A stretch of DNA of 64,000 nucleotides from Polyangiaceae bacterium (GCA_020633235.1 JACKEA010000002.1:372001-436000); one strand, 5' to 3'. Shown: positions 23,908 through 32,831, counted from the stretch's first letter. Made by a program: numbers and translations. Notes: generated by a model from the letters alone, not told the origin.

Positions 23908-25161
23908 TCAACCGCGGTACGCCGAAAGCGCCCGCGCGATCACTTCCCGCACCGGGACGCCGACGGCCTGGGCCGCCTTCACGCAGGCGTCGAACTCCGG
24001 CTTCACCTGCGGGGGACCGAAGGGACCCTCGCTGATCTTGAGCGGAATGCGCCCGAACTCGGTGTCCACTTCCACGGTTCGGCGCGGGCGCTCGCGACGG
24101 GACACCTCCCGAAAGCGCACGCCGATGGTACTGGTCTCGCGCAGCAGCACCTCCGCAACGTGATCGGCCCGGTCTTCGGGAGCCAGCGCCGAGAGCGTGA
24201 GGCCGGGGCGTCCCTTCTTCATGGTGATGGGCTGGGCCCACGCGTCCAGCGCGCCGGCGCCGAGCAGCTGCCCGAGGGCGTGCGCGGCGACCTCGCCGGT
24301 GAGATCGTCGACGTTCGCCTCCACCACCACGTGACTGTGGTGCTCGCGGGCCGGCGCTTGGGCCGTCCCCAACACCACGCGCAAGACGTTGGGTCGGTCC
24401 GTGAGCTCTTTCGTCCCCCGCCCCCAACCGACGTGCTCGGGAGCGAACGCGGGCCAGCGCGCGAAGCTCGACGCCACGGCGCCGACGATGGCGGCCCCCG
24501 TCGGCGTGACCAGCTCTTCGTCGATGCCCGCGTCGTAGGTGGGCACCCCACGGAGACAGTTCACCGTAGCGGGCGCGGGCAACGGCAGCACACCGTGTCG
24601 GCACTCCACCTGTCCGCGTCCCATGGGCAGTGGGCTCGCGATCACCTCGGCCCCCAGGTGCGCGAAGGCCGCGGCGGCTCCCACGATGTCCGCGATGGCG
24701 TCCAGCGCGCCGACCTCGTGAAAGTGCACGTCCGCGATGGCGATGCGATGCACTTCGCTCTCGGCCTCCGCCAGCCGGCGGAAGATGCGCTGGGCCAGCT
24801 CCTTCGCCCGCGACTCGAGGGGCGCCCGGGCGATCAGCGCTTCGATCTCCGCGTACGAACGCTCGCGGTTTTGCGCCTCCAGCTCGACGACGAGACGGCT
24901 GGCGCCGATGGCGCCGGCGAAGCCGGCCTCCACCGCGAGGCGAATGCCGGGGAGTCCGAGGCAGGCCACCGCGTCGTTCACCACCGAGAACGGCACGCCG
25001 AGATCCACCAGCGCAGCGACCGTCATGTCCCCGGCGATGCCGCTCGCGGCGTCCAGGAACAAGAGCTTGCCCTGGCCCGCGCCCGCAGCGAGCTCCCGCC
25101 GCTTCGGCGCCTGCGTTCCGTGACCGTGACCGTGTCCGTGACCGTGCCCGTGTCCGCTCAC
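23908..25161 (-). CDS. larC: LarC, nickel insertion protein for the nickel-pincer cofactor
   Basis: A 417-residue protein. LarC catalyses the CTP-dependent insertion of nickel into the pyridinium dithiocarboxylate precursor. Family features are LFLDAASGIAGDM near the N-terminus, HFHEVGALDAIADIVG, CRHGVLPLPAPAT, and the C-terminal part from ANVDDLTGE onward. The N-terminus carries a (GH)6-like run (residues 3-15), a probable nickel-holding tail. The family is sometimes split by a programmed frameshift into LarC1/LarC2, but here it is one frame. It overlaps larB by 4 bp (ATGA). LarA and LarE are not encoded in this window. Confidence 0.93.
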   Translation of the reverse strand: MSGHGHGHGHGHGHGTQAPKRRELAAGAGQGKLLFLDAASGIAGDMTVAALVDLGVPFSVVNDAVACLGLPGIRLAVEAGFAGAIGASRLVVELEAQNRERSYAEIEALIARAPLESRAKELAQRIFRRLAEAESEVHRIAIADVHFHEVGALDAIADIVGAAAAFAHLGAEVIASPLPMGRGQVECRHGVLPLPAPATVNCLRGVPTYDAGIDEELVTPTGAAIVGAVASSFARWPAFAPEHVGWGRGTKELTDRPNVLRVVLGTAQAPAREHHSHVVVEANVDDLTGEVAAHALGQLLGAGALDAWAQPITMKKGRPGLTLSALAPEDRADHVAEVLLRETSTIGVRFREVSRRERPRRTVEVDTEFGRIPLKISEGPFGPPQVKPEFDACVKAAQAVGVPVREVIARALSAYRG

Positions 25162-25940
25162 GGAGCGCCCTCATCCGCGGGTGCCACGGCGCGACCGACG
25201 AGCAGGCGGACGGCCGCCATTGCGGCGCCGAAGCCGTTGTCGATGTTCACCACCGTGACTCCGGACGCGCAGCCCGTGAGCATGCCGAACAGCGCGGTGA
25301 TGCCGCCGAAGGCGGCGCCGTAGCCCACCGACGTGGGAACCGCGACGATCGGTGAGCCCACCAGGCCGCCCACCACGCTGGGCAGCGCACCTTCCATACC
25401 AGCGACCACGATCACGACGGGTGCCCGCGTGAGCTCGTCCAAGGAGCCGAGCATTCGGTGAATGCCGGCGACGCCCACGTCGAACACGCGCACCGTCGGC
25501 ACCCGCGCCATCCTCAGGGTTTCCACGGCTTCCTCGGCCACGGCGATGTCACTGGTGCCCGCGGTGACCACCGCCACGGGATGCCCCGCTCGCGGCACGA
25601 GAGGCTCGTGCTCGAAGGTCGCGACCCGCGCCAGCTCCGCGTAACGCAGCTCGGGAACCGCCGCCACGACGGCCTTGGCCTTGTCCGCCGACAGCCGCGT
25701 GACGAGCACGTTCTGCTCCGCCTCGATCAGCCGCCGAGCGATGCCCGCGATCTGCTCCGGCGTCTTGCTCTCGCCGAGGATCACCTCGGGCATTCCCAAG
25801 CGCAGCGCGCGGTGGTGGTCCACCCGGGCGTAGCCCAGATCGGAATACGGCAGCTTCTTGAGCTGCTCCACGGCCCTCTCGACGTCGGTGTCCCCCGAAC
25901 GCACTCGTTCCAGTAGCTCGCGCAGTTTGTCGGGATCCAT
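25158..25940 (-). CDS. larB: LarB, nickel-pincer cofactor biosynthesis carboxylase
   Basis: About 260 aa. The C-terminal two-thirds is a PurE-like (AIR carboxylase) domain: VAVVTAGTSDIAVAEEA, RVFDVGVAGIHRML, VVAGMEGALPSVVGGLV and VPTSVGYGAAFGG. These are characteristic of LarB, which carboxylates and hydrolyses nicotinic acid adenine dinucleotide in the first step of nickel-pincer cofactor synthesis. The start is the ATG at 25940 (MDPDKLRELLE). The open frame to 25979 lacks support. It is the first gene of the larBC pair, which is divergent from a membrane-protein gene. Confidence 0.92.
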   Translation of the reverse strand: MDPDKLRELLERVRSGDTDVERAVEQLKKLPYSDLGYARVDHHRALRLGMPEVILGESKTPEQIAGIARRLIEAEQNVLVTRLSADKAKAVVAAVPELRYAELARVATFEHEPLVPRAGHPVAVVTAGTSDIAVAEEAVETLRMARVPTVRVFDVGVAGIHRMLGSLDELTRAPVVIVVAGMEGALPSVVGGLVGSPIVAVPTSVGYGAAFGGITALFGMLTGCASGVTVVNIDNGFGAAMAAVRLLVGRAVAPADEGAP

Positions 25941-26024
25941 CGGTCCGGGGAAGCTAGTGCCAGGTCGGCGCAGCCGCAATCCGTAGCCTCGCCATCGCGG
26001 GGGATTCGTGGTCTGCTGCCCACC

Positions 26025-26576
26025 ATGCCTGCCCCGCCCGCGCCGCTGATCGGCTTTCTGGTGGGGGTGGGTTTTGCCTGGGCGGCGCGGGAAGAGCTCG
26101 GTCGCGCTGGAACGGTGCTGTCACGCTCGTTGGTCGTGGTGTGCGTATTCGGCGCCATAGTGTTCGCGCCCATCGCGGCGTACTTCCTGGCCCTGGCACC
26201 GGATTGGTCCTTCGCCTACGTGATCGACACGCGTCGATTGCCGCGCATCGTCGAGCTGTCCCTCGTGTTGCTCGACGCGCTCAGCGTACCCCTCGGTTTC
26301 GTCCTCGCCGCGCCCCGGGGCACGGCGCGACCTTCGGCCTGGGCCAAGCTCGGCGCACTGCCCGCCCTCGCCGTACTGGTGTTCGCCGCGGCGGCGCTAC
26401 CACGGCTCACGGTTTCCGCTACCTACGCGCAGTACCACGGCGATTTCGGGGTACGCCCGGTGGCCGGCAGCCCCCTCGGCTACGCGCTCTTGTGGATGAG
26501 CGCCGTGCTGCTCGCTGCGGTGGCGTGGACGGTTCACAGCCTGCGGCGCCTCGGCCAAAGCGCGCGCCGCGATTGA
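26025..26576 (+). CDS. Multi-pass membrane protein of unknown function
   Basis: 183 aa with about five hydrophobic segments: 7-22, 33-56, 75-95, 107-123 and 150-170. Between helices 4 and 5 is a short polar loop (YAQYHGDFGVRPVAGSPLGY). It is divergent from larB and lies 33 bp ahead of the PmbA-like gene on the same strand. No family was recognised. A link to nickel or peptidase function is not supported by sequence. Confidence 0.68.
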   Translation: MPAPPAPLIGFLVGVGFAWAAREELGRAGTVLSRSLVVVCVFGAIVFAPIAAYFLALAPDWSFAYVIDTRRLPRIVELSLVLLDALSVPLGFVLAAPRGTARPSAWAKLGALPALAVLVFAAAALPRLTVSATYAQYHGDFGVRPVAGSPLGYALLWMSAVLLAAVAWTVHSLRRLGQSARRD

Positions 26577-26609
26577 CGTCCGCCGCGTGGCGCGACACGG
26601 TCGCGAGCC

Positions 26610-27974
26610 ATGACGGACTCGCAGGAACGAGAGCTGGTCTCTCTTGCCGAGAAACTGGTGCAACGTGCCCTCGGCAAGGGCGCCCAGATCGCCGAGGCTC
26701 AAGCGCGAGCCGGCTGGGAGCTGAGTGCCCGAGTCCGGCTGGGAGAGCCGGAGTTGGTGGAAGAAGCGGGCACCAAGAGCGTCGCGCTCCGTGTGCTGCG
26801 CGACCAACGTGTGGCGCTCACGTCGACCAGCGATCTGTCGGAGGCGGGCATCGAGCGCGCCGTGGACGATGCCATGGCCCTGCTCGAGCTGAGTCAACCG
26901 GATCCCGCGGCAGGGCCGGCGGATCCCTCGGAGCTCGCTCGTGGCGACCTCGCGGATCTCGACTTGTACGACGACGGAGTGGCGTCCATCGCCGCGGATG
27001 AAGCCATCCGCCGCGCCACGGCCGCGGAGAAAGCGGCCCTTGGAAGCGACTCCCGCATCAAGCTGAGCGAGGGCGCGACGTTCTCCCGCGCCACCGGCAC
27101 CTCCGCCCTGGTGCTCTCCGGCGGCTTCACGGGCACTCAGCGCGGCTCCTACGCCTCGCTCTCGGTGGCGCCGGTCGTCGAGGACGAAGGCGGCAAGCGC
27201 CGGCGAGGCCACTACTGGACGGGCGGTCGGCATCTGTCGCTGTTGGAAGCCGACGAGGACGTGGGCCGCGAGGCAGCGCGGCGCACGCTGGCGAAGCTCG
27301 GCGCACGCAAGGTGCCGACCTGCGAGGCGCCGGTGGTCTTCGACCCGGACGTGGCTCGCTCCCTCGTCGGCACCTTTGCAGGCTGCATCCTCGGCAGCGC
27401 GATTTGGCGCAAGGCCAGCTACCTGGTCGAACGCGAGGGCAGCGAGGTCGCCGGCAAGCTGGTGACGTTGATCGACGATCCGCTGCTCCCCCGCGCCCCT
27501 GGCTCGCATCCCTTCGACGGCGAGGGCCTCCTCGCTCGCAAGAACGTCGTGGTCGATGCCGGCGTGCTGAAGACCTATCTGCTCGATTGCTACTCCGCAC
27601 GGAAGCTGAAGCGGACTTCCACTGGCAGCGCCGCGCGCCGCGGCGGCAGCCCTTCGGCGAGCACCAGCAACTTCTACTTGGTCGCCGGCAACACGGCGGC
27701 GGAGGACATCGTCAAGCAGACGAAGCGCGGCCTATACGTGACGGAGATGATGGGCTTCGGCTTCAGCGCGGTGACGGGCGACTACTCCCGCGGCGCCGCC
27801 GGCTTCTGGATCGAGGACGGCGAGCTCGCCTACCCCGTCGGAGAGATCACCGTGTCGTCCAATCTCGACACGATGCTGAAGAACGTGGACCTGGTCGGCA
27901 GCGATCTGACGTTCAAGACATCCACCGCCGCCCCCACGTTGCGCGTCGCCTCCATGACCATCGCCGGAACCTGA
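26610..27974 (+). CDS. pmbA: TldE/PmbA-family metalloprotease subunit
   Basis: A 454-residue protein of the TldD/PmbA (U62) family. It has the typical C-terminal barrel sequences VVFDPDVARSLVGTFAGC, PFDGEGLLARKNVVVDAGVLK (given in parts), TSNFYLVAGN and GLYVTEMMGFGFSAVTGDYS. The HExxxH zinc motif of TldD is absent, so this is the inactive TldE/PmbA partner. TldD-TldE matures microcins and other peptides and helps in their breakdown. No tldD copy lies next to it. It converges on the lamin-tail lipoprotein gene with only 4 bp between the stops. Confidence 0.9.
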   Translation: MTDSQERELVSLAEKLVQRALGKGAQIAEAQARAGWELSARVRLGEPELVEEAGTKSVALRVLRDQRVALTSTSDLSEAGIERAVDDAMALLELSQPDPAAGPADPSELARGDLADLDLYDDGVASIAADEAIRRATAAEKAALGSDSRIKLSEGATFSRATGTSALVLSGGFTGTQRGSYASLSVAPVVEDEGGKRRRGHYWTGGRHLSLLEADEDVGREAARRTLAKLGARKVPTCEAPVVFDPDVARSLVGTFAGCILGSAIWRKASYLVEREGSEVAGKLVTLIDDPLLPRAPGSHPFDGEGLLARKNVVVDAGVLKTYLLDCYSARKLKRTSTGSAARRGGSPSASTSNFYLVAGNTAAEDIVKQTKRGLYVTEMMGFGFSAVTGDYSRGAAGFWIEDGELAYPVGEITVSSNLDTMLKNVDLVGSDLTFKTSTAAPTLRVASMTIAGT

Positions 27975-27978
27975 GAGC

Positions 27979-29427
27979 TCACTCCGCGAGCACGTTGGGC
28001 GCGCCGGGAGACGCGCCGGGATCGGCGTGCTCGCCGAAGCCGCTCGCGTCGTCGTCCAGAGTCGCCGGCGAGCGCCGCGCGATGCTGCGGCCGGCCTTGG
28101 CCTTGAGGGCCGGAAATCGCGACAGCACACCGCCCTGAGCGTCGCGAAGCTCCAGCGCTTCCCCCGCGTTGGACAAGCCGGACTTGCCCAGAGCCTCCAC
28201 CGCGAGGAGCGCGGTCCCGGGAGCTGGCGCCACGTCGCCGCCCACCCCCGGCGCGAAGTCCTGACGCACCACCAGCGCCCGCGCCCCGGGAGGCAGCACG
28301 TGCTCGGGCAGGACCGACTCCCCAGCACCGTCCGAGAGCACGAACCCAGCGACGTCCACGGCGAGGCTGCCGTCGTTTTCGAGCTCCACCCACTCCGAAG
28401 CGGGCTCCGGCCCCAAGGGATTGGCCATGACCTCGGTGATCACCACGTGCGGCCGAGGCATGGCGGTGAACAACGTGGCGTCGAAGCGCTGAACGTTGCC
28501 TCCCACGTCGCGGTACTCGACGGATAGCGGGACCTGGGACGAAGGCGCCAAGCCGGAAATCAGGAACGAGCCTCCCGCAGCCGTCGCCCGCAGGGTCGGC
28601 GCGGGCAGCGCGCGCACGACCCAAAGCGCCGCCGCGTCCCCGGAACGGACGCGCGCGCGGTCGTCGAGCACGGTGATGCAGCCGGGGCCGAAGGGATGCT
28701 CCTCGGCGCCACAGCTCGCCGGCCGCAGCGCGCTCGGTGCCACGATGGACAACGGCGTGGGGTCGAGGGCCACGTCGCCCTGCACAGGGGGAAGCACCAG
28801 GCGAGCCGGCGGCGCCACGGGCGCGAGGGGGACGACGTGCAGGCAACGCTGCGCCAGGGTCTTTTCGTCGTCCGCCCCCGGGGAGAGCCACGCCACGATC
28901 GCACCGGGCTCGAGGCTCACGGCGCCGGCGCTGAAGGTCACGTCGGCCTCGGTGCAATACACGCTGGTCGTATCCGCGCTCTCGACCGCCGGCGGCGGCC
29001 ACACCCTGTGGGCCAACGGGGCGCTGCTTGCGACGCGGACGGTCGCGATGCGCCCCAGACGCGGCGAGGCCAAGCTCGCGATCTCGTCCGCTGCCAGCGG
29101 CCGCTCCGGCGCGACCCACAGGTCGTCTCCGCTGGCCCACGCGCTCACCGGCACGAGGCGCTCGAGCAAAGTACCGGGCAGATCTTCCTGTTCGATGCGC
29201 CGCAAGTGATAGTCGCTGAGCTCCCCCGTCACCATCACGATGGCCTCCGGCGCCTCCCGTGCCGCCGCGCCACGAACGGCAACGTGAAACACGCTGGGAG
29301 CGGCGTCGACTGGGGCGTCCGGCATCAGCTCCACCGCCAGCGGCGGCTCACGCTGAGCATCCGGGGCCGGCAGCTCCGGCGCGCAGGCACAAATCACGAT
29401 GGCGACGAGCAGGATCGGGGTGCGCAT
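27979..29427 (-). CDS. Lipoprotein with C-terminal lamin-tail domain
   Basis: A 482-residue protein. The N-terminus (MRTPILLVAIVICAC) ends in a lipobox-like ICAC. The C-terminal about 140 residues form a lamin-tail (LTD) Ig-like domain: ITEVMANPLG, SEWVELENDGS, VDVAGFVLSDG and AGEALELRD. The middle contains Ig-like strands and cysteines (CLHVVPLAP, CGAEEHPFGPGC). Bacterial LTDs are thought to attach envelope or secreted proteins. Nothing enzymatic is seen. It is divergent from the small HTH gene (67-bp spacer) and convergent with pmbA. Confidence 0.78.
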   Translation of the reverse strand: MRTPILLVAIVICACAPELPAPDAQREPPLAVELMPDAPVDAAPSVFHVAVRGAAAREAPEAIVMVTGELSDYHLRRIEQEDLPGTLLERLVPVSAWASGDDLWVAPERPLAADEIASLASPRLGRIATVRVASSAPLAHRVWPPPAVESADTTSVYCTEADVTFSAGAVSLEPGAIVAWLSPGADDEKTLAQRCLHVVPLAPVAPPARLVLPPVQGDVALDPTPLSIVAPSALRPASCGAEEHPFGPGCITVLDDRARVRSGDAAALWVVRALPAPTLRATAAGGSFLISGLAPSSQVPLSVEYRDVGGNVQRFDATLFTAMPRPHVVITEVMANPLGPEPASEWVELENDGSLAVDVAGFVLSDGAGESVLPEHVLPPGARALVVRQDFAPGVGGDVAPAPGTALLAVEALGKSGLSNAGEALELRDAQGGVLSRFPALKAKAGRSIARRSPATLDDDASGFGEHADPGASPGAPNVLAE

Positions 29428-29494
29428 GGGAGACCCGCATCGGAATTGCCCCAGCCGCGATTGTCATTTTTCCGAGCGACGGCTAGCTTCCGCG

Positions 29495-29827
29495 ATGGTG
29501 ACTCCGGAGGACGTCAAGGCGCTTCGCAAGAAGCTCGGTTGCACCGCCAAGGATCTCGCGCGTGTCCTGGGCATCGAGGCGGACGAGGTGTTCGCCTGGG
29601 AGTCCGGAGAACGCTTTCCGACCAAGCGCTTCGTCGACAAGATGACGGAGCTCGAGCAGCGCGGCGCTGAAGCGTTTCCCAAGCGCCGCAAGGGCGACGC
29701 GACAGAAATGGAGCGGCTGGCGGATCCCGAGCTCTGGAAGATCCTGCGCAAGCTCCTGGCGCACCCCGCGCTCTACCGTCAGGTGAAGAAACTGGCGGAC
29801 GAGATGCCCGACCCCGTCGACGACTGA
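29495..29827 (+). CDS. Small helix-turn-helix (XRE-like) protein
   Basis: A 110-residue protein. Residues 5-40 (ALRKKLGCTAKDLARVLGIE, then DEVFAWESGER) have the pattern of an XRE-type helix-turn-helix as found in MqsA-like antitoxin C-terminal domains. The rest is a charged helical segment without a known fold. It could be a DNA-binding regulator, but no toxin gene is adjacent. The ATG at 29495 precedes a valine codon that is also GTG, so the start could be one codon later. Confidence 0.7.
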   Translation: MVTPEDVKALRKKLGCTAKDLARVLGIEADEVFAWESGERFPTKRFVDKMTELEQRGAEAFPKRRKGDATEMERLADPELWKILRKLLAHPALYRQVKKLADEMPDPVDD

Positions 29828-29848
29828 GCGACTCCGCCGCCGGACGGC

Positions 29849-31174
29849 TCAGTCGTCATCATCGTCGTCGTCGTCGTCATCGTCGTCATCGTCGTCGTCG
29901 TCGTCATCGTCGTCGTCGTCATCGTCGTCGTCATCATCGTCGGCGTCGTCATCGTCGGCGTCGTCATCGTCGGCGTCGTCATCATCGGCGTCGTCATCAT
30001 CGGCGTCCACGCCGTCGTCGTCGTTGTCGTCGGCCGGCTCCTCGCCGTCGTCGGCCGGCTCTGCCTCCCCCTCGACCGGAGCTTCGGCTTCTTCGTCTGC
30101 CGCCTCGGCCGCCGCTTCGCCCTCGCTCCCGGCCTCGGCATCACCCTCCGCCGCGGCTTCCGCAACCGGCGTTTCGATGGGCCCCTCCGGAGCCTCCTCC
30201 CCCGTCTCCTGCTCGAAGGCCGCCTTCGACTCGTCGCTGAGCTCCGTGAACTCCTTCAGGGTCGGAAGATCCCGCAGCGACTGCATACTGAACAGCTCGA
30301 GGAACGCGGGAGTGGTGCCGTACAGCATCGGACGGCCGGGTTCGTCCTTCTTGCCGATGATGCGCACGAGCTCCCGCTCGAGCAGCCCCTTCAGCACCGG
30401 GCCGCAGTCCACGCCGCGAATGTCGTCGATCTCCGGGCGGGTGATGGGCTGCCGATAGGCGACGATGGCCAGGGTCTCGAGCTGCGCCCGCGATAGCCGC
30501 ACCGGTCGCTGAGAGAGGAAGTTGCGCACCGACGCCGAGTACATCGGGTTCGAGCGAAAGGTGTAGCCGCCCGCCACCAGATCGATCCGCAGACCCCGCG
30601 CCACGTAGTCTTCGGACAGCTCCGCGAGCAGCTCCTCGGTGCGCTTCTTGTCGATCTTGGCGGCGCGCGCCAGCTCCTTGAGCTCCAGCGGACGATCGCT
30701 CACGAACAGCAGCGCCTCGATCAGGCCCTTCAAGTATGCGCGGGTGTCCTCGACGGCCTCCTCGTCGAGGCCCTCCTCACCGTCCCCCACCAGATCGACC
30801 CCCGAGTCCTCCGCACCGGCCTCCGCCTCCGCCGCCGCGTCCGTCTCCGCGTCCGCCTCCGCCGCTTCCGCCTCCGCATCCACGTCCGTCTCCGCCGCTT
30901 CCGCCGCCGCGTCCGCGTCCGTCTCCGCCGCTTCCGCCACCGCGTCCGCTTCCGCCACCGCTTCCGCCACCGCGTCCGCGTCCGCTTCCGCCACCGCTTC
31001 CGCGTCCGCTTCCGCCGCCGCGTCCGTCTCCGCGTCCGCCACCGCTTGCGCTTCCGTCTCCGCAGCCTTGCCGCGCCCCTTCTTGCCGCGCTGCGCCGCA
31101 CCGTTCGCCGGCGCCTGCTGCTTCTTGCCCTTGCGCGAGGCTTTCCGCTTGGTGGTCGTCGTCTTCTTCGCCAT
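29849..31174 (-). CDS. scpB: ScpB, SMC condensin accessory protein with extended acidic tails
   Basis: A 441-residue ScpB. The core of two winged-helix domains spans about 145-310 (LKGLIEALLFVSDRPL, YTFRSNPMYSASVRNFL, LAIVAYRQPITRPEIDDIRG, YGTTPAFLELF). ScpB dimers bind ScpA to load SMC on DNA. Typical ScpB is about 180-220 aa. Here a basic N-terminus (1-36) is followed by about 100 residues of A/E/D low complexity, and the C-terminus is a very acidic tail ending in 30 consecutive Asp. The start (ATG 31174) is 1 bp after the scpA stop, so scpA-scpB are coupled. The tails are repeat-encoded and may vary in length between strains. Confidence 0.92.
   Translation of the reverse strand: MAKKTTTTKRKASRKGKKQQAPANGAAQRGKKGRGKAAETEAQAVADAETDAAAEADAEAVAEADADAVAEAVAEADAVAEAAETDADAAAEAAETDVDAEAEAAEADAETDAAAEAEAGAEDSGVDLVGDGEEGLDEEAVEDTRAYLKGLIEALLFVSDRPLELKELARAAKIDKKRTEELLAELSEDYVARGLRIDLVAGGYTFRSNPMYSASVRNFLSQRPVRLSRAQLETLAIVAYRQPITRPEIDDIRGVDCGPVLKGLLERELVRIIGKKDEPGRPMLYGTTPAFLELFSMQSLRDLPTLKEFTELSDESKAAFEQETGEEAPEGPIETPVAEAAAEGDAEAGSEGEAAAEAADEEAEAPVEGEAEPADDGEEPADDNDDDGVDADDDDADDDDADDDDADDDDADDDDDDDDDDDDDDDDDDDDDDDDDDDDDD
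29852..30003. repeat. Trinucleotide tract encoding poly-Asp, with adjoining 15-bp repeats
   Basis: From 29852 to 29941 the plus strand is an uninterrupted mixture of GTC and ATC triplets (30 Asp codons on the minus strand). From 29942 to about 30003 follow four units of 15 bp that each encode one Ala and four Asp. The tract lies inside the 3' end of scpB. Such tracts are prone to slippage in replication and to assembly error. Confidence 0.85.
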
Positions 31175-31175
31175 C

Positions 31176-32099
31176 TCAGTCGGACTCCGTGTCGGTCTCG
31201 GGCGGTTCCCGCGCCGGACCGACATCATCTTCAGGCTCGCGCTCCTCCGCCTTGGCCACCGTGGGGCCAGCGTCCTCGTCGTCTTCGGACACGGACAGCT
31301 CCACGGTGATGGGCTCCAGCGGCCCCGCCTGCATCAGGCGCGTCATGCGCAAGCGCGTCATCTCCAGTAGCGCCAGGAAGGTCACGATCAGATCGGCCCG
31401 CGAGCGTTGCCCCTCGAACAGCTCTTCGAAGGCGACCCGTCCGCGCACGCGCAGCCGATCCGCCAGCTCGTTGATGCGATCCGTGATCGAGAAGCGATCC
31501 AGCTCGATCTCGTGATCGATGACCGTCTTGGCGCGATCCAGCACCGACTGGAACGCATCCAGCAGCTTGAACAGGCTGATGGGCGCCAGCGGCGCCGCTC
31601 CCTCGGCCTGGGGCGCAGGCAGCCCGCGGGCGAACACGTCCCGACCGAAGATGCTGCGCTCCGACAGGTCCCCCGCCGCCAGCTTGTACTTCTGGTACTC
31701 GAGCAGCCGGCGCACGAGCTCCGCCCGGGGATCGATCTCTTCCTCGTCTCCCTCTTCGGCGTCGTCCGGGGGCGTGGGCAGGAGCATCCGGGACTTGATG
31801 TGGGTGAGCGTCGCCGCCATCACCAGGTACTCGCTGGCGACGTCGATGTTCAGCTCATGCATCAACAGGATGTAGTCGACGTACTTCTCGGTGATGAACG
31901 CGATGGGGATGTCGAGGATGTCCAGCTCGTGCTGTTGGATCAGATGCAGCAAGAGGTCGAGCGGCCCCTCGAAGTTCGGCAGCTGAACCGTGTAGCCCAC
32001 GCCGCCTCGGGGCGCCCCGTGGCCCTCTTCCCCGGCGGCAGCCTCCACCGGCGGCTCCGGCGCCGCGCTGGGCTCCTGCTCCGGATGCTCTTCGCTCAC
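31176..32099 (-). CDS. scpA: ScpA, SMC condensin kleisin subunit
   Basis: A 307-residue kleisin. The N-terminal part has the ScpA signature YTVQLPNFEGPLDLLLHLI followed by ELDILDIPIAFITEKYVDYI and EYLVMAATLTHIKSRMLLP. The C-terminal winged helix is at VRGRVAFEELFEGQRSRADL and after. The GTG start (32099) overlaps the protease stop (GTGA on the minus strand). The acidic C-terminal tail (about the last 45 residues) contains a copy of the dispersed motif in its codons (31206-31224). It forms with scpB and the site-2 protease gene a tight leftward operon. Confidence 0.93.
   Translation of the reverse strand: MSEEHPEQEPSAAPEPPVEAAAGEEGHGAPRGGVGYTVQLPNFEGPLDLLLHLIQQHELDILDIPIAFITEKYVDYILLMHELNIDVASEYLVMAATLTHIKSRMLLPTPPDDAEEGDEEEIDPRAELVRRLLEYQKYKLAAGDLSERSIFGRDVFARGLPAPQAEGAAPLAPISLFKLLDAFQSVLDRAKTVIDHEIELDRFSITDRINELADRLRVRGRVAFEELFEGQRSRADLIVTFLALLEMTRLRMTRLMQAGPLEPITVELSVSEDDEDAGPTVAKAEEREPEDDVGPAREPPETDTESD
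31206..31224 (-). repeat. Dispersed motif copy inside the 3' end of scpA
   Basis: On the minus strand this reads TGTCGGTCCGGCGCGGGAA, closely matching the motif found at convergent junctions. Here it is translated as part of the acidic tail (DVGPAREP). The position about 30 bp before the scpA stop suggests that the end of the gene once lay upstream of the motif, or that the motif inserted into a tolerant tail. Confidence 0.5.
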
Positions 32100-32761
32100 C
32101 CCATGCCTCCAAACACCACCACGCCGAAGAGCTTCTGCAGATGCCCGCTCAGGAAGAACACCGGGATTTCCACCAGCACCCGACGCAGCGAGTCGGACGA
32201 CAAGATGAGGAGCAGGATCAGCACCGACATCGGCGCGATCATCTCCTGGATCTTGTCGAGACGGCGCGGAAGCAGCCGGCTGCCATCCAACGGAGGGAGC
32301 GGCAGCAGGTTGAACACGCACAGACCGACGTTGACGAAGAACATCGCGCGCAGCAGATACACCATGGCGCCGCGGCCGTCCTGCGCAAATAGCGCTTCTG
32401 GGCTCATGCGCTGCACCAGCGCCAGCAAAGCCACGGAAATGACGGCCAGAAGCAAGTTGGAGAGCGGCCCCGCGAGGGCCACGAAGGCCATGCCCGTGCG
32501 CATGGGAAAGCGCCGCGTGAGGCGCACCGGATTGACCTCCACGGGGCGCGCCCAGCCAATGAAGGAATAACCGCCGAAGATGGCCGCCGCGATGGGCACG
32601 ATGAAAGTGCCGAACACGTCGTAATGCTCCAGCGGCGAGAGGGTCAGGCGTCCCTGGCGGCGCGGTGTGTCGTCCCCGAGCCGGTCCGCCACCCAGGCAT
32701 GCGAGAACTCGTGCACACTGAGGGAAAGCAGCATCGGAACCAGGTTCAGCCCGACGCGCAT
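32096..32761 (-). CDS. Site-2 protease family (M50) zinc metalloprotease
   Basis: About 221 aa from the ATG at 32761. A TTG at 32782 would add seven residues. It is an integral membrane protein of the short M50B/S2P family (YwhC-like). The zinc motif HEFSH is in the first helix (SLSVHEFSHAWVADRLGD), and the third ligand region FNLLPLPPLDG is in a later helix. Both catalytic elements are intact. Relatives precede scpA-scpB in many genomes, and the role there is unknown. Intramembrane cleavage of an unidentified substrate is inferred. Confidence 0.87.
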   Translation of the reverse strand: MRVGLNLVPMLLSLSVHEFSHAWVADRLGDDTPRRQGRLTLSPLEHYDVFGTFIVPIAAAIFGGYSFIGWARPVEVNPVRLTRRFPMRTGMAFVALAGPLSNLLLAVISVALLALVQRMSPEALFAQDGRGAMVYLLRAMFFVNVGLCVFNLLPLPPLDGSRLLPRRLDKIQEMIAPMSVLILLLILSSDSLRRVLVEIPVFFLSGHLQKLFGVVVFGGMG

Positions 32762-32831
32762 CGAGGTGTCGGCTATCTCCAAGGGGGGCCGGAGGCTAGA
32801 TCAAAGCCGGATGATTTGCACCGGGCGGATC

